Source: Prunus persica (lineage: Eukaryota; Streptophyta; Magnoliopsida; Rosales; Rosaceae). From it: 64,000 nucleotides of DNA. The position numbers and the translations under genes are program-made. Below, piece after piece: positions 40,949 through 53,254 of this stretch; the stretch's first letter is position 1; each line of letters starts with the position of its first letter. The notes beneath the pieces were generated by a model, which saw only the letters and a list, made by a program, of their open reading frames with translations, did not search any database and was not told the origin of the DNA. Location: assembly GCF_000346465.2 (NCBI RefSeq), contig NC_034012.1:11868972-11932971 (forward strand). The letters are read 5' to 3'.

Positions 40949-41530
40949 TAGGGGTGGGCACTCAAACCGGCGAACCGGAAATCCAAACCAAACCAAACCG
41001 GAAAAAAACCGAGTTGACCAAAAAGTCAAAAACCGGTCAAAAATCGAACCGGACCGGTTTGGATCGGTTCTGGATTCGGTTCCATGTCTTCAAAAACCGA
41101 ACGGGGCCGAACTGAACCGGTGAAACTAAAAAAATATATAATTTCAATACATATATTTATATTTAATGCTATATTTTTAATTTCACTAAAAAAAACATAA
41201 TATTTATCCAAGTTCAATGTCAAAATATCTCTATTTTCTCACTTTAATATTTATTTTTTATATGAAATTGAATAATTTTTTTAATTTTCAAGTAAAAAAA
41301 TAATATTTCAGTTGAGAATTGTATTAAAAAGCAATTTTAAAAAATAATTTTTATAATCCGGTTCAAAACCGAATCAGAACCGGAACCAGACCGAAATCGG
41401 TTCAAACCGAATCGGACGGTTTTTGAAATTTTTTTTATTAAAACCGAACCGAATCAAACCGGATGAATAGTATTGGATCGGTTCTAATTTGAGATAAAAA
41501 TCGGTCCAAACCGAACCGTGCCCACCCCTA
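40949..41530. mobile_element. hAT-type MITE, 582 bp
   Basis: Perfect 11-bp inverted ends TAGGGGTGGGC (40949-40959, complement at 41520-41530) are flanked by a perfect 8-bp duplication CTTGTGTT (40941-40948 and 41531-41538). Same family as 264-783, with CCGGTT-rich ends and an A/T-rich core. Confidence 0.93.
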
Positions 41531-41682
41531 CTTGTGTTAGTATTTTTCCATCTGTTATTCTTTCCAACAAGCCCAATAAAAGGACTTAGGCCCATCCAAT
41601 GACGAAGATTCAGGCTTTAGCCAACGTGAGCTATGGAACTTAGCATTTATTTTCGTTCTTTTTTTTATTATTCACATTGGTT

Positions 41683-41812
41683 GGTTTTTTTTTATATATA
41701 TACAAATAATATTTTACTTTTATATAATCTAAATTACGGAAAGAGGGATTCGAACTTGGGTGCAAAGTGGGAAGTATATTTCGCTCTAACCAATTTGGCT
41801 AAGCCTATTTAT
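41683..41812 (-). mobile_element. tRNA-derived SINE, ~130 bp, minus strand
   Basis: On the minus strand, GGCTTAGCCAAATTGGTTAG is an A-box-like tRNA segment. AAGTTCGAATCCC is a good B box ~40 bp later, and the element ends in an A-run (complement of the T-run at ~41683-41692). A 10-bp duplication CACATTGGTT flanks it (41673-41682 and 41813-41822). The related flanks at 16050 and 22915 lack the insertion. Confidence 0.8.
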
Positions 41813-41847
41813 GCACATTGGTTAGCATGTTAATCTTTTAGAAATAG

Positions 41848-41907
41848 AATTTATTTCATTTTGCTCGAATTTATTTCATTTTGCTCGAATTTATTTCATT
41901 TTGCTCG
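41848..41907. repeat. Three tandem copies of a 20-bp unit
   Basis: AATTTATTTCATTTTGCTCG occurs three times in a row. The matching flanks elsewhere (e.g. ~22959) have one copy. Confidence 0.95.
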
Positions 41908-42584
41908 AAACTAATGAAATAAATTGATTGGCGTGAGCATACGTGAACGTTTGGTCCAACGTGAGTAATATGCTCTAAGCCCATATTAAAATGTGAAGAT
42001 GCGAGCTTCAGAAAAACCAAAGTGTAAAGTTAATGTTATAATAATAAGGCAGAGAAAGGCAAGTTTTTTTTTTTATTTTTTTTATTTTTGGGACAAATGA
42101 AAAGAAATGAATTTATTTGATGACGCGTGAGCTGCTTTATCAGCCATGGCGTCATTTACGACTTTGAGGTTAGATTTAAATTTATAAAATATTTTGCTAG
42201 TGGGGAAGATTCATCCATGTGCTTGTGTTTTGTTAGAGAGAAAATAATATCCTCCTCCAAGTGAGAAGAAAGAGAGATAAAAAGATATGAAAACTACAAT
42301 AAATTTTCATTCCCACTACCTCCTCCATTTGCCCTTGGAATGGAAGAAAGGGAGATATGAAAACTTTATACTTGATTCAAGTAATAGACATGGGAAGTTA
42401 GTGATAGATGACGTGTTTCTACCCGATCAACTTAATGATATGAGCCACATGTTTATATCAACCTCTCTAGCTACTAAGCCTATAATCATTTGCCTACTAA
42501 ACCACATATTTACATAAATCCTTACCATTCATTTATAAGGCTATGATTGTTAAGTATCATTTAATTGGTTTGATTGAACAACAT
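41908..42584. other. Spacer, no gene recognised
   Basis: It begins as S-RLK flank like that at 22980. From ~42200 it is unrelated A/T-rich DNA with a short frame (42287-42517) that shows no motif I know. Confidence 0.4.
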
Positions 42585-43594
42585 CTCATTTCTGTCAAAT
42601 TAGAGTAACTTCTGTCAATTTTTTAGTGGTATTTCGGTCCTAAAACAAAGGCTGGAAAAACAAAAAGAAAAGAAAAGAAAAATAAAAAAGAAAAGGGAGA
42701 GAGAAGCCCTCACCCAATCCACCAACCCAACCTGTCCACACTCCGCCCCAATCTTCCAAACCCATTACAACTCTACCACATTTGCTATGGCGTCAAGATC
42801 GTGTACTCTCTCTTGTCTACTTTTCATTTCAATTCGTTCATGCCACCCTAATCACCCATAACCCGTTCCCTCTCATCTCTCTCTTGCTGACTGCATCTTC
42901 ATGTGTCTTCTATGGGTTTTTTTGCTTTTTAAATGGAATTTATTGACCAATATTGGGATCACATCACTCATGACCTAGCTACCTGCTCCGAAAATTCATC
43001 ATCTCACCCAATTAAATTCCTTCAAGAAAAAATAAAAATAAATAGAGGGTTGCTTTCAGTTTGCAAATACATTTCAAATGGATATTACAAATACATTTCA
43101 GAGGTTGCCAAATGGCCAGATCCAGATCCATCGTTGATGGAATCCATGTTTTTAGGAGTGGATGAAGGGTTTGGGTTGATGGGTTGTGCTGGGAAAGAAG
43201 GGGTGGGTTCGGAACAGGGGGCGAGGGAGGGGGAGGTCTTGGCTGAGTAGGTGATTGTGTGGGTGTCGGGGTTGGGCTTGAGAGAGAGAGAGAGAGAGAG
43301 GTGGAGTGTCTTGAGAAGTTTTGTGGTGAGAGGGTGGTTGCTGGGTGGGTGATGTTGGCCAGTGGCTTGTTGTGTGGGGTTGGAATGGTGGGGGTGAAGG
43401 TAGCTTTAGGTTGGGTGGTGGTTGTGGTTTGATGGTGAAGTTAGGGGAGGGGGAGGGGACCGGAGAGAGAGGGAGAAGAAGAGACTTTTTTTATTTTGTA
43501 TTGTTTATTTTTAGAAGGAATGATTTTTTTTAATAATTTGACCAAATTGCCCTTCTAAGGGTAACGGAAGTTTCTCTAATTTGACAGAAATGAG
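42585..43594. mobile_element. TIR element, ~1.0 kb (Mutator-like?)
   Basis: The 21-bp segment 42585-42605 is a perfect inverted match to 43574-43594. Similarity continues weakly on both sides. The interior has a C-rich left half, a G-rich right half and a GA repeat (~43279-43301). ORFs inside show no recognisable domain. The target duplication is not resolved. Confidence 0.6.
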
Positions 43595-43785
43595 AGATTG
43601 TCATTGAATTACTTCAAATTGAAACTGCATGGACAAAATTGACCAAATTGAAACCACAAGGATCAAAGTGGTAAAAGTGACAAACTATAAGGACCAAAAA
43701 TAACTTTTTGTCTATAATTAAACTACTTTTGTATTGATTTTTGCCAAATTTGGCCTTACCAAAAGCCTACTTAGATTTATTTTTA

Positions 43786-46480
43786 GGCTTATTTACTGTA
43801 GTATCCCCTAAAACTATGATCAATTCTCACTTTACCCCCTGAAAGTTAAAATGACCTAGAATTCCCTTTTATCAAGGTTTAGTAATTCACTTTACCCTTC
43901 ACCGTTAACTCAATTAAAAATTCTGTTAAAAATGATGACATGGCATGAAAAAGACCCACTTTTATGCTGAAATGTGTCACGTATGAAAAATAATAATAAT
44001 TAATATTTCTTTTCAAAACATATTTTTAAAATATTATTATTTTTCTCTCAACATCTCTCTCTCTCTCTCCATTCTTCCCAACCCATCATTCAATATTCCC
44101 CAGTGCTAGCCCCCAACCCATCGACCCTTACAGCACCTCACCCTTCCCATGACCAGGGGTGGCCCTGAGGGTGTGCAAGTGGTGCCACCGCATAGGGTCC
44201 CTAATTTTTTAGGGGCCCCAATTTTTTTTCATGTGTATAATATATGTAGAGTGCTGCTATTTTCACTCACCTCATATTTTTCCACCCACCTTATTTTAAA
44301 AAATTTAAAGATAAATTTATCCCTATGTAAAATGACTTCTAAAACCCTAAAAATAAAACAAATTTTTAAAAAGAAAATAAATTTTTTCTTTTACTCTCTA
44401 TATTCTTTCCATCTTCCTGACCTCAACAAATTCAGCGAGCATTGATCTACCCATCCCAATCCTTTGAAAATTTTTATAAAATCAAATTCAAATCAAATTC
44501 TCAACTCCACCTTTAATATTGTGTCAAGGTTGGTAGGTGTTGATAATAGAGGCCAAATTGTCCTTTAATTTTATTCCATTTTAAAGATTTTTTTAGTCTG
44601 ATTAACCCACATACGGGTCCTTATTCCATATAACATCACTTCAATTAAAAATCCATTGTAGTCTTGTTGGTTGTATGTTGTGGTAGTGGTGTCGCGGTCG
44701 TGAAGCAACCAGTACTGCTAAGTGGTTGATGAGAATATTAATATGGTAGGGTAAGGTCGTGATGTTGAAAACACATGAAGAAGATGAAGAATGTTTTTTT
44801 TTTTTTTTGGGTTAAAATTTTTATGTTTTTAACTTGGAGTTGATGGTGTTTGGTTGAATTAATAATTAAAGGGTATTTTAGGAATAATGGTGGGTGAAAA
44901 AGTATGATTTTAATTTTTCAAATTTACATAGTGGGTGAGAAAATAGGACAAGTGGATGGAAATCTATATGTATAACAAATGTTATATGTATACAGAGTGA
45001 GCAAATTGTCGACACAAAAACGTTTTTAGTTGTGTTGGTTTGTAGGGCCTCGACTTCTATTCAGGACTCGACTTCAAAACCTGCTTGTGTTAAAGGCTTG
45101 TCCGATGTCAACACCAATATGCTCAGATATTCAATTTCGCAAAAATAATGCATCCAACTAAGTCAACCAAAATAATTGCATCAAATTAATGATGTTCTTG
45201 GAATATTGATACAAAATAAATTAGGTGTTAAAAAATATTTAATATCTGAGTATGACCTATGATGACAAAGACTCATCATCACAATCATGGTGATTATTCA
45301 AAAGGTGTAACATCTCTGACCCAATGTAATCGATTTAATCCAATTTAATTCTTTTGTGAAATTTCAATTTTGTCCTTGGGAATAAGGGTACTTTGATCAC
45401 TTGAAGAAAAAAAAAACATTTATTGTATGACATTACATAATGGTGTAAGTTTGTGTTAGCTTATGTGAGGCCCCAATTTAAGGTTTGTACAGGGCCTTCA
45501 AAATCTCAAGACCGGTCCTGCCCATGACCACCCCCTCCCCTCTGCTCCCTACCTACCGAAACTTCTCTATGCACCCACCCCACATCCTAAGACCACCCCT
45601 CCCACATCCTTGTAAAGAATTTTGCCATATCCTCCCATATCCAAAACTTCTCAGCCCTACTTTTTTATTTCTTAATTATCACTACCACAACACCTTATTG
45701 TTGTGTTTTATTTGATTTGGGAACCAAAAGTCTCCAAATATCAAAATAATGTCCTTCACCATATGATTTTTTTTTTTCCTCATCAGACCCAGAAAGACAT
45801 AAGAGAGATAAGGAGAAAGAGGAGTTTGGGTTTGCGGATGAACAACAACATGGTGGCTTTATGGATTTTCTAAGATGATGGATGGTTATTGCATCATTGG
45901 GTGAGTTATGAATTTGGGTGCACAATTAATGGGTCAATTTTGGGATTTGAAGGTAGTGGGTTTTGGGATTTTGGATTTGGTTTGTTTGATTCTGGAAGGT
46001 AGTGGGTTTGGCAATAAGAATTGAACTCATGAAAGACAAGTCACGGGGGCATGGCTTTTGGGTGCTCTGTCAGTCATGGATATACAAGAAGAAAAGAGAA
46101 AGGGGCGGGGGCTGGGTTGTGTCGTGGGTGGGTGGCTGTTTGGGCAGGGAGGGGTTGGGCTGTGATGGCCACCCCCAAGTGGGTTGGTAGGGGAGTGTGT
46201 TTGGTACATAGAGAGAAAGAGGGAGAGAGAAGAGGGAATTAATGGCATACATTTTATTGGTTTTTCACTTGTGGCACTTACATGGCATACATTTCATCAA
46301 AAGAGTGGGTCCTATTTATGCCAGGTCATCGTTTTTAACAGAATTTTTAACAGAGTTAACGGTGGGGAGCAAAGTGAACCACCAAACCTTGGTCAAGGGG
46401 GTACTCTAAGTCATTTTAACTTTCAGGGGGTAAAGTGAGAATTGACCAGAGTTTCAAGGGGCACTACAGTAAATAAGCCT
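43786..46480. mobile_element. Mutator-like element, ~2.7 kb, long TIRs, non-autonomous
   Basis: The first ~190 bp (AGGCTTATTTACTGTAGT..., TTCTCACTTTACCCCCTGAA) is inverted at ~46290-46480. The flanks are T-rich, so the target duplication cannot be resolved. The interior shows no transposase: C-rich on the left, G-rich on the right. A hAT element is nested at 44154-45520. Confidence 0.75.
44154..45520. mobile_element. hAT element, 1367 bp, nested
   Basis: It starts CAGGGGTGGCCCTGAG and ends CTCAAGACCGGTCCTG (imperfect inverted ends), with a perfect 8-bp duplication CCCATGAC (44146-44153 and 45521-45528). No transposase frame is visible. A further possible inverted-end insertion lies inside at ~44250-44960 (ATTTTCACTCACC against GGTGAGAAAAT-like ends). 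Confidence 0.85.
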
Positions 46481-47583
46481 TTTTTTTTATTAATGCCTAA
46501 ATTGGTATTAAAATCTCTAAATATTACTTGGTTATGAAAAAAGGCATGGGATGCATGGGCCCGAAATTGTTAAGCTTGTGGGTAGGGCTTGGGCTTAGCA
46601 TATTTCATTCATATAGGGCTGCCTTGCCCTGGCTTGTACACTTCTTAAGGCTAAGAAAGGGTTGGATTGGCCTAGCCCGACCCATTTTATAGGCCTACTT
46701 TTAGATGTCCAGCTGCTCATATCAATGGATTCCAGCCAATTGGTCCTTCTAACGGTATGCTCCTATGGATCTCCTGTGTCCTGTACTTTGAACTTCATGA
46801 TTGTATTCCAAACTCAGCACAACATTTTTATGCACCCATTAATACTTGGAATAAGAAATCATGCACCTAAATTTACAATAACATATTGGAAGTCACACCT
46901 GGAGCTATTACAAATCAATTCCCTCTTTAAAAAAACTAATTCATAACCTCCAAGACCGCTCACAAGCTTCCCAACAATCTCAATTGACTTTAGGGTTACA
47001 AAATTATTTGAAATGGAAACTGAAAATACGTGGAAAACTAAGTCAAAATGCGTGGAAAAGTCTGCTGTAGAACCTTTGCTCCAGACTTAGTCAATGATTG
47101 GTGGGGCCCGAGACCAAGCATTGATACGCTCATTTCCAAACTATTTGTGGGGCCCGAGATTGTGGGAAGGAGGGAAATTCTTTCTTCACTAAAACAACTT
47201 CTTGGTCTTTCAATTGCTGATTGGTGGGGTGGGGCCCGAGACCATGCATTGATGCGCACATTTGCCCAACTGGTGACACAGTTATGTGATCTATAGATCA
47301 AGATAGAAGGTAACAATACAAGGTAACAAAAGGATGGCATTGGCTGCTTACGAGTCATTTGGGTTATCAGTCTTGCACTCATAGCATACTATTACTGAGA
47401 ACCACATATGCTATGATTGGCTATGTGAATTCCAGCATATAATGTTCTTTTCTTGATAAATATATCAGAATTTTGTAAATATCAGAAATTGCCTATGTTT
47501 TCAATGCATACTACTTACAGTCAATTGTCGTGTCCTTAACTTGAATGGAACCAGTAGGAAGGGAGATCCAGAACAAAAACTAA
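46481..47583 (+). promoter_or_regulatory. Upstream region of S-RLK gene 6
   Basis: 46700-46980 matches 62570-62790. The module GATTGGTGGGGCCCGAGACC is present near 47096, with partial repeats near 47150 and 47218. Relative to gene 3, 61 bp are missing between two copies of TCCTT (17471-17475 and 17532-17536), so the segment with GGGTCTTCTCAGTTAACAAT is absent before this gene. Confidence 0.5.
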
Positions 47584-50500
47584 ATGGGTCATCTTTGTTT
47601 TTCGTTTATGATCGGTACTAATTTGCTCCTTCTGTTATTCACACTTTCCTTTGCAGTTGACAGCATTAGTCCCTCCCAGTCTATCCGTGATGGAACGACC
47701 TTGGTTTCAAAAGGTGGAAGCTTTGAGCTTGGTTTCTTCAGTCCAGATACTCCCGAGAATCGTTACTTGGGAATTTGGTACAAGAACATCCCAGTTAGAA
47801 CTGTTGTGTGGGTTGCAAACAGATGCAACCCCATTAATGATTCTTCCGGCATCTTGATGATAAACAGTACAGGACATCTTGTGCTGTTAGGTCAGAATAA
47901 GAGTGTTGTTTGGTGGATAAGCTCAGCTAAACATGCCCCAAGTGCAACGGTAGAGCTTTTAGATTCTGGGAATTTAGTACTAAGAGATGCAGGAACCTAT
48001 TTGTGGCAAAGCTTTGACTATCCTTCTGATACGTTGTTACCAGGAATGAAGATGGGATGGGACTTGAGGACAGGTATAAAACGGAGTTTATCAGCATGGA
48101 AAAATTCAGGAGACCCGTGTCCAGGAGATTTAACTTATGGGATTGAAATGGAACTTGATACATATCCTGAGGCATATATTCGGAAAGGCACTGCAAAATA
48201 CTATCGTAGTGGGCCGTGGAATGGCCTGAGATTAAGTGGTTTACCAGAATTAAGGCCTAATCCACTTTATAGGTTCAACTTTGTCTATAATTACAATGAA
48301 GTGTACTACATGTACAACCTTCAAAATGAGTCTCTAATCACAAGATTAGTTTTGAACCAAACCACCAGTACTCGAATTCGCCTTACGTGGATTGAAGCAG
48401 ATCAAGCTTGGAGGGCCTATTCATCAGTACCAAGAGACTTGTGTGATAATTATGGCCTCTGTGGAGCCAATGGAAATTGTATCATTGATGAGAATCCAGT
48501 CTGCCAATGTCTAAAAGGATTCAAGCCTATCTCTCAAGAAAAATGGAATTTGATGGACTGGTCTCTAGGATGTGTGCGCAATAAACCATTAAGCTGCCAG
48601 GAAAGATATAAAGATGGATTTGTCAAATTTGTTGGCTTGAAACTGCCAGATACTACACATTCTTGGGTGAACAAAAGTATGAATCTCAAGGAATGCAGAA
48701 CCAAATGCTTGAACAACTGTTCCTGTATGGCTTATACAAGCTATGATATCAGAGGAGGAGGTACTGGCTGCGCCATCTGGTTTGATGATCTAATAGATAC
48801 CAGGCAGTTTTCAGATGCTGGGCAGGATCTGTATATTCGAATGTCGGCTTCAGAATTCGGTATGGAACTTTGTAACATTGGCTGCTTGTTAAATACTTTT
48901 TATGTGACATGTAGCTTGATTGTTGATTCCATGTTGTTTTGATAAGAAATCTATTTTTCTTCTAAGTTAAATCATTGACCTGATTTTTCCTTTATTGTTT
49001 GCTGCATTTTTTACTCTTCTCTACTGCGTCATACAACCATGTTGAAGAAAGTGGTGGTAAAGTGAAGACAGCAATGATAATTGCAGTTTCCGTAGCAGTA
49101 GTGTTTTCTGTAGTGCTTTTAGTTGGATATTACCTTCGCCACAACAGGAGAAAATTAAAAGGTACATTAACTACCTTGACCATCTTTGCAAAAAATTCGT
49201 GGGTGTTGTTTGATTGTATTTTGATGAATATTTGACAGAAAGGGATTTAAAGTTGTATGGAGTTTAATTTCGTGAAAAGAGATGGTTAAATTAGTACATA
49301 GTCCGTTTGAATATATAAGTTTTTGTTTCCTTTACTCTTACTTATAAGCTATCACTGACATCAACACCATTTCTACTACATGTGGGAAAACGGAGATAGG
49401 TGAAACAAATATGAACAATGAAGGGGAACCAGAGGAGGATCTGGAGCTCCCGCTCTTTGACCTGCCCACAGTGGCTAGTGCCACAGAGAACTTTTCAAGC
49501 GATAACAAGCTCGGAGAAGGTGGATTTGGACCCGTTTACAGGGTAAATTTATAACATGTATTTTAAGGGCCAGACTAGGAAAAAATAACTAATCCAGAGT
49601 TTCACAATATTTTGAAATACTGTAAATTTCCAGGGGACACTACCAGATGGACATGAAATTGCTGTGAAGAGGCTTTCAAGAAGTTCTGGCCAAGGATTGA
49701 ATGAGTTCAAGAATGAAATTATACTGTTTGCCAAGCTCCAGCATCGAAATCTTGTAAAGCTTCTTGGATGCTGCATTAAAGGAGAGGAGAAAATGCTGAT
49801 TTATGAATACATGCCCAACAGAAGCCTGGACTCCTTTATTTTTGGTTTGAACCTTTGGCGGCTTATAAATTTAGGCAGAATCAATTGCTTTAAAATAATT
49901 CATATGTAGGTTTTTAAACAGTTTTGAACTGAAGTTGGATTTGGATTAAACTTGCCAGATAGTGTGAGAGGAGAACTACTGTTAGATTGGCCTAAACGTT
50001 TCCATATTATTTGCGGAGTTGCTCGGGGTCTCCTCTATCTCCATCAGGATTCCAGGCTAAGGATTATTCATCGAGATCTCAAAGCAAGTAATGTTTTACT
50101 TGATAATGAAATGAATCCAAAAATTTCAGACTTTGGCTTGGCTAGAACATTAATTGGAGGAGATCAGTCTGGTGGAAATACAAACAGAGTGGTTGGAACA
50201 TAGTAAGTTTTTCTTATAATATTTTGCATGATCTAGTTTTCATCCTCATCAATGGTTTATTTGTTCTCACTTGCATATGATGTTTCTACTTTCAACAGCG
50301 GTTATATGGCACCTGAATATGCTATTGATGGGCAGTTTTCTGTCAAATCGGATGTATTTAGCTTTGGTATTTTGGTGCTGGAGGTCATAAGTGGAAGGAA
50401 AAATAAGGGATTCTACCATCCAAACCACAGTCATAACCTTATTGGACATGTAAGAATCAGCAGTATAATTTCTTCTTTATGCATATTTGGCCTGTGAATG

Positions 50501-50838
50501 GCAATTGACTACAGAGGAGTTTTGACATGTTTCAGGCATGGAGATTGTGGATTCAAGGAAGGCCTTCAGAACTGATTGATAGGTGTTTAGAAAGCTCATG
50601 TACTCTATCGGAAGTGTTACGTTGCGTCCATATTAGTCTCTTATGCTTGCAACATCATCCCGAGGATAGACCAAGCATGGCATCTGTGGTTATCATGCTG
50701 GGAAGTGAGATTGCATTGGCTCAGCCCAAACAACCTGGTTTCTTTATAGAAAAGGAATCACATGAAGTAGGCTCTTCTTTAGGTAATCAAACATCTTCAA
50801 CAAACGAAATATCGATTACACTTTTGGAGGGCCGTTAA
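47584..50838 (+). CDS. S-RLK gene 6: G-type lectin S-receptor-like Ser/Thr kinase, probably functional
   Basis: Exons 47584-48859, 49048-49161, 49400-49542, 49634-49844, 49959-50202, 50299-50449, 50536-50838 give ~813 residues. Domain order matches gene 3: signal peptide, B-lectin, S-locus glycoprotein with [13 protein letters not shown]-like, PAN, membrane span, and kinase with [24 protein letters not shown] and MAPEY. One splice site is in doubt. The intron 2 acceptor used by the sisters (AAAACAG) is AAAACGG here, so no AG exists at that point. An AG six bases later (GATAG|GTGAAAC) keeps the frame and costs two juxtamembrane residues. Gln is replaced by His just before EIAVK, and CVQHH reads CLQHH. 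Its promoter carries a 61-bp deletion. It is the block-duplicate partner of gene 3. Confidence 0.88.
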
Positions 50839-51917
50839 AGAATCGATTAATTCATGGTATATAGGTTTATGTTGCTTTGTTTACTTGTTGTGCCTACTTT
50901 CAAAACAAGTAACTTAGGGACCGTTTGATAACCATATCAATTTTCTTTTTTAGTTTTCATTTTTTGTGCTGGAGTATAGAGGAAAAAGAGGGAGAATGGA
51001 GTGAGAATGAGAGTGAAGATGGGATTGAGAGGGCCCTTAGTTTATAGATCGAAGTGGTTTGAGGTATTGAACAATAGATAGGTTGGGTGATAAAGACCAT
51101 TTAGCTATTCATGTCATACTACATGTATATGATACCAACTATTTCTCAACGGACACTTTTGAACAAAGCAGCAATATGTGAATTCTTTGTTTTAAGAAAT
51201 TTTCTTAATATCCCAAGTTCCATAGATCTCATAAACATTCCGCATCACCAAAAAAAAAAAAAAAAGTAGATCTCATAAACAGGCCCAATAAAGGGACTTA
51301 GGCCCATCCAATAAAGGGATTTAGCCGACGTGAGCTATGGAACTTGGCATTTGTTTAGCATATTGTAAAAACTGGCGAAGAAACACCCGTCGCAATCCAC
51401 AAATTATCAAAATTCATTGTCTATTTGATTTAGACAAATTTTTGTAATTCATAGTTTTAAAATCCTTTTGTAAAATATATCTAGAAAGGACAAAGTATAA
51501 AACTTGGAGTTAAAAATATTTGTCATGTAGTAAAAATAAAAGAAAATAACATCACTATAATTACCATACACGGGGGGCACTTGGTGAGATAATAGAAACT
51601 ATTATCTTTTGAAAATATTTGTCACCACCTTTGACCTTGGTGCACTTGGTGAGAGCCAATGACATTATATAGGGCTGGCACGGTTTGGTTCATGTTGATT
51701 TTAAGCTTAAATTGGAAATCATATTAGGGTCTATAGTTTGAAGAATTTAGGAATCGGACCAATAGGTGATGAAACTGAGCAATCCGCTTAATTAGTCACT
51801 CTAATTTAGGCAACGTCTGAACAGTTTTGGGCCGACTTTACTTTTGGCCCAAATTTCAATACGCATTGTCATACAACAAGTCCTAATTTTATAATTGATG
51901 AAACAAACATGCATTTT
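50839..51917. repeat. Gene 6 3' flank, duplicate of 20834-21843
   Basis: Closely matches the gene 3 flank, including the possible old MITE (TAGGGCTGGC at ~51670). An extra segment with GGCCCAATAAAGGGACTTAGG (~51280-51330) resembles the flank near 41570. No gene seen. Confidence 0.65.
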
Positions 51918-52622
51918 CCAAAAATTTCAGACTTTGGCTTGGCTAGAACATTAGTTGGAGGAGATCAGACTGGTGGAACTACAAACAGAGTGGTTGGAAC
52001 ATAGTAAGTTTTCCTTTGAATATTTTTCCACGATCTACTATTCATCCCCGTCAATGATTTATTATGTTCTCACTTCCATATGATGTTTCTACTTTCTACA
52101 GCGGTTACATGGCACCTGAATATGCTATCTATGGGCTGTTTTTTGTCAAATCTGATGTCTTTAGCTTTGGTATTTTAGTGGAAGGAAAAATAAGGGATTC
52201 TACCATCCAAACCACAGTCATAACCTTATTGGACATGTAAGTATCGATAGTAAAATTTCTTCTTGATACATATTCGACCTATGAATGGCAATTAACCACA
52301 AAGGAGTTTTGACATGTTTCAGGCATGGATATTATGGAATCAAGGGAGGCCTTTAGAGCTGATTGATATGCGTTTAGGAAGCTCATATACTCTATCAGAA
52401 GTGTTACGTTGCATCCATGTTAGTCTTTTATGCGTGCAACATCATCCTGAGGATAGACCAACCATGGCATCTGTGCTTATAATGTTGGGAAGTGAGATTC
52501 CCTTGGCTCAGCCCAAGCAACCTGGTTTCTTTATAGAAACGGAATCACTTGAAGCATGCGTTTCTCCAGGTAATCAATCGTCAACAAGCAAAATATCGAT
52601 TACACTTATGGAGGCTCGTTAA
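51918..52622 (+). pseudogene. Orphan S-RLK kinase tail B (exons 5-end, 6, 7)
   Basis: Duplicate of kinase tail A. Segments: 51918-52004 (end of exon 5 with DFGLAR), 52102-52236 (exon 6, 135 bp where 151 is normal, so a 16-bp deletion shifts the frame at TTTTAGTGG ~52175), and 52323-52622 (exon 7, open to a normal EAR end). APEY is intact here, whereas tail A has APKY. No ectodomain, membrane span or start. Confidence 0.9.
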
Positions 52623-52743
52623 GGATCGATTAATTCGTGGTATATAGGTTCATGCTGCTTGGCTCAATTGTTGTGCATCCTTCCAAAACAAGTCACTTTG
52701 TTCATAGATCGGTGTCAGTTTTTGAACACTTAAATTAAAGCAT

Positions 52744-53254
52744 TGTTATAAAATTACTGAGATATGTGCGAATATTGAGCTGCACGTAAAGTAGATGAGA
52801 CACAGTATTTAACGAGGTTCGGCTATGCCTACGTCCCTGGAGAGCAGCAATAGCAACTTTTCCACTATGTAAAATAATAGTGCTACAACTTTAGTGTTTG
52901 CAATATATGAGGCTCATTAATTTTTCTCTCTTGGAGAAATTTCTCTCCACTCTATTTTTCTCTCTACTTACTCACCCTCTTTCTTCCTTCTCTTCCTTTC
53001 TTTCTTTCCTCACTCATTCTTCTCTTCATTTTGGTGTGTTTTACAAGTGAATGAGCAAGCCTATTTATAGGCAAAGTAAAAGGCTTCTAATGGAGACATA
53101 ATGATTTCTCCCCAACATTATAATTTCATCTTTTGACTAATCTTCCTTCTTTTCTAACACCATCATTTTTCTTCTTTTGACTACCATACTCAACACCATC
53201 ATTTTTCTTCCATCATTTCTCTTTATGTGGGCTTCACCAATATTATTTACAACA
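52744..53254 (-). repeat. Left LTR, 511 bp (3' LTR in element orientation)
   Basis: Contains AACGAGGTTCGGCTATGCC and a TC-rich tract. Uninterrupted, unlike the right LTR. On the minus strand it follows the polypurine tract. Confidence 0.92.

Noticed and set aside
43345..43533. Gly-rich short frame, and similar ones at 46002-46248
   Set aside because: They lie in strand-biased G-rich interiors of TIR elements with frames open on several phases; no recognisable protein.
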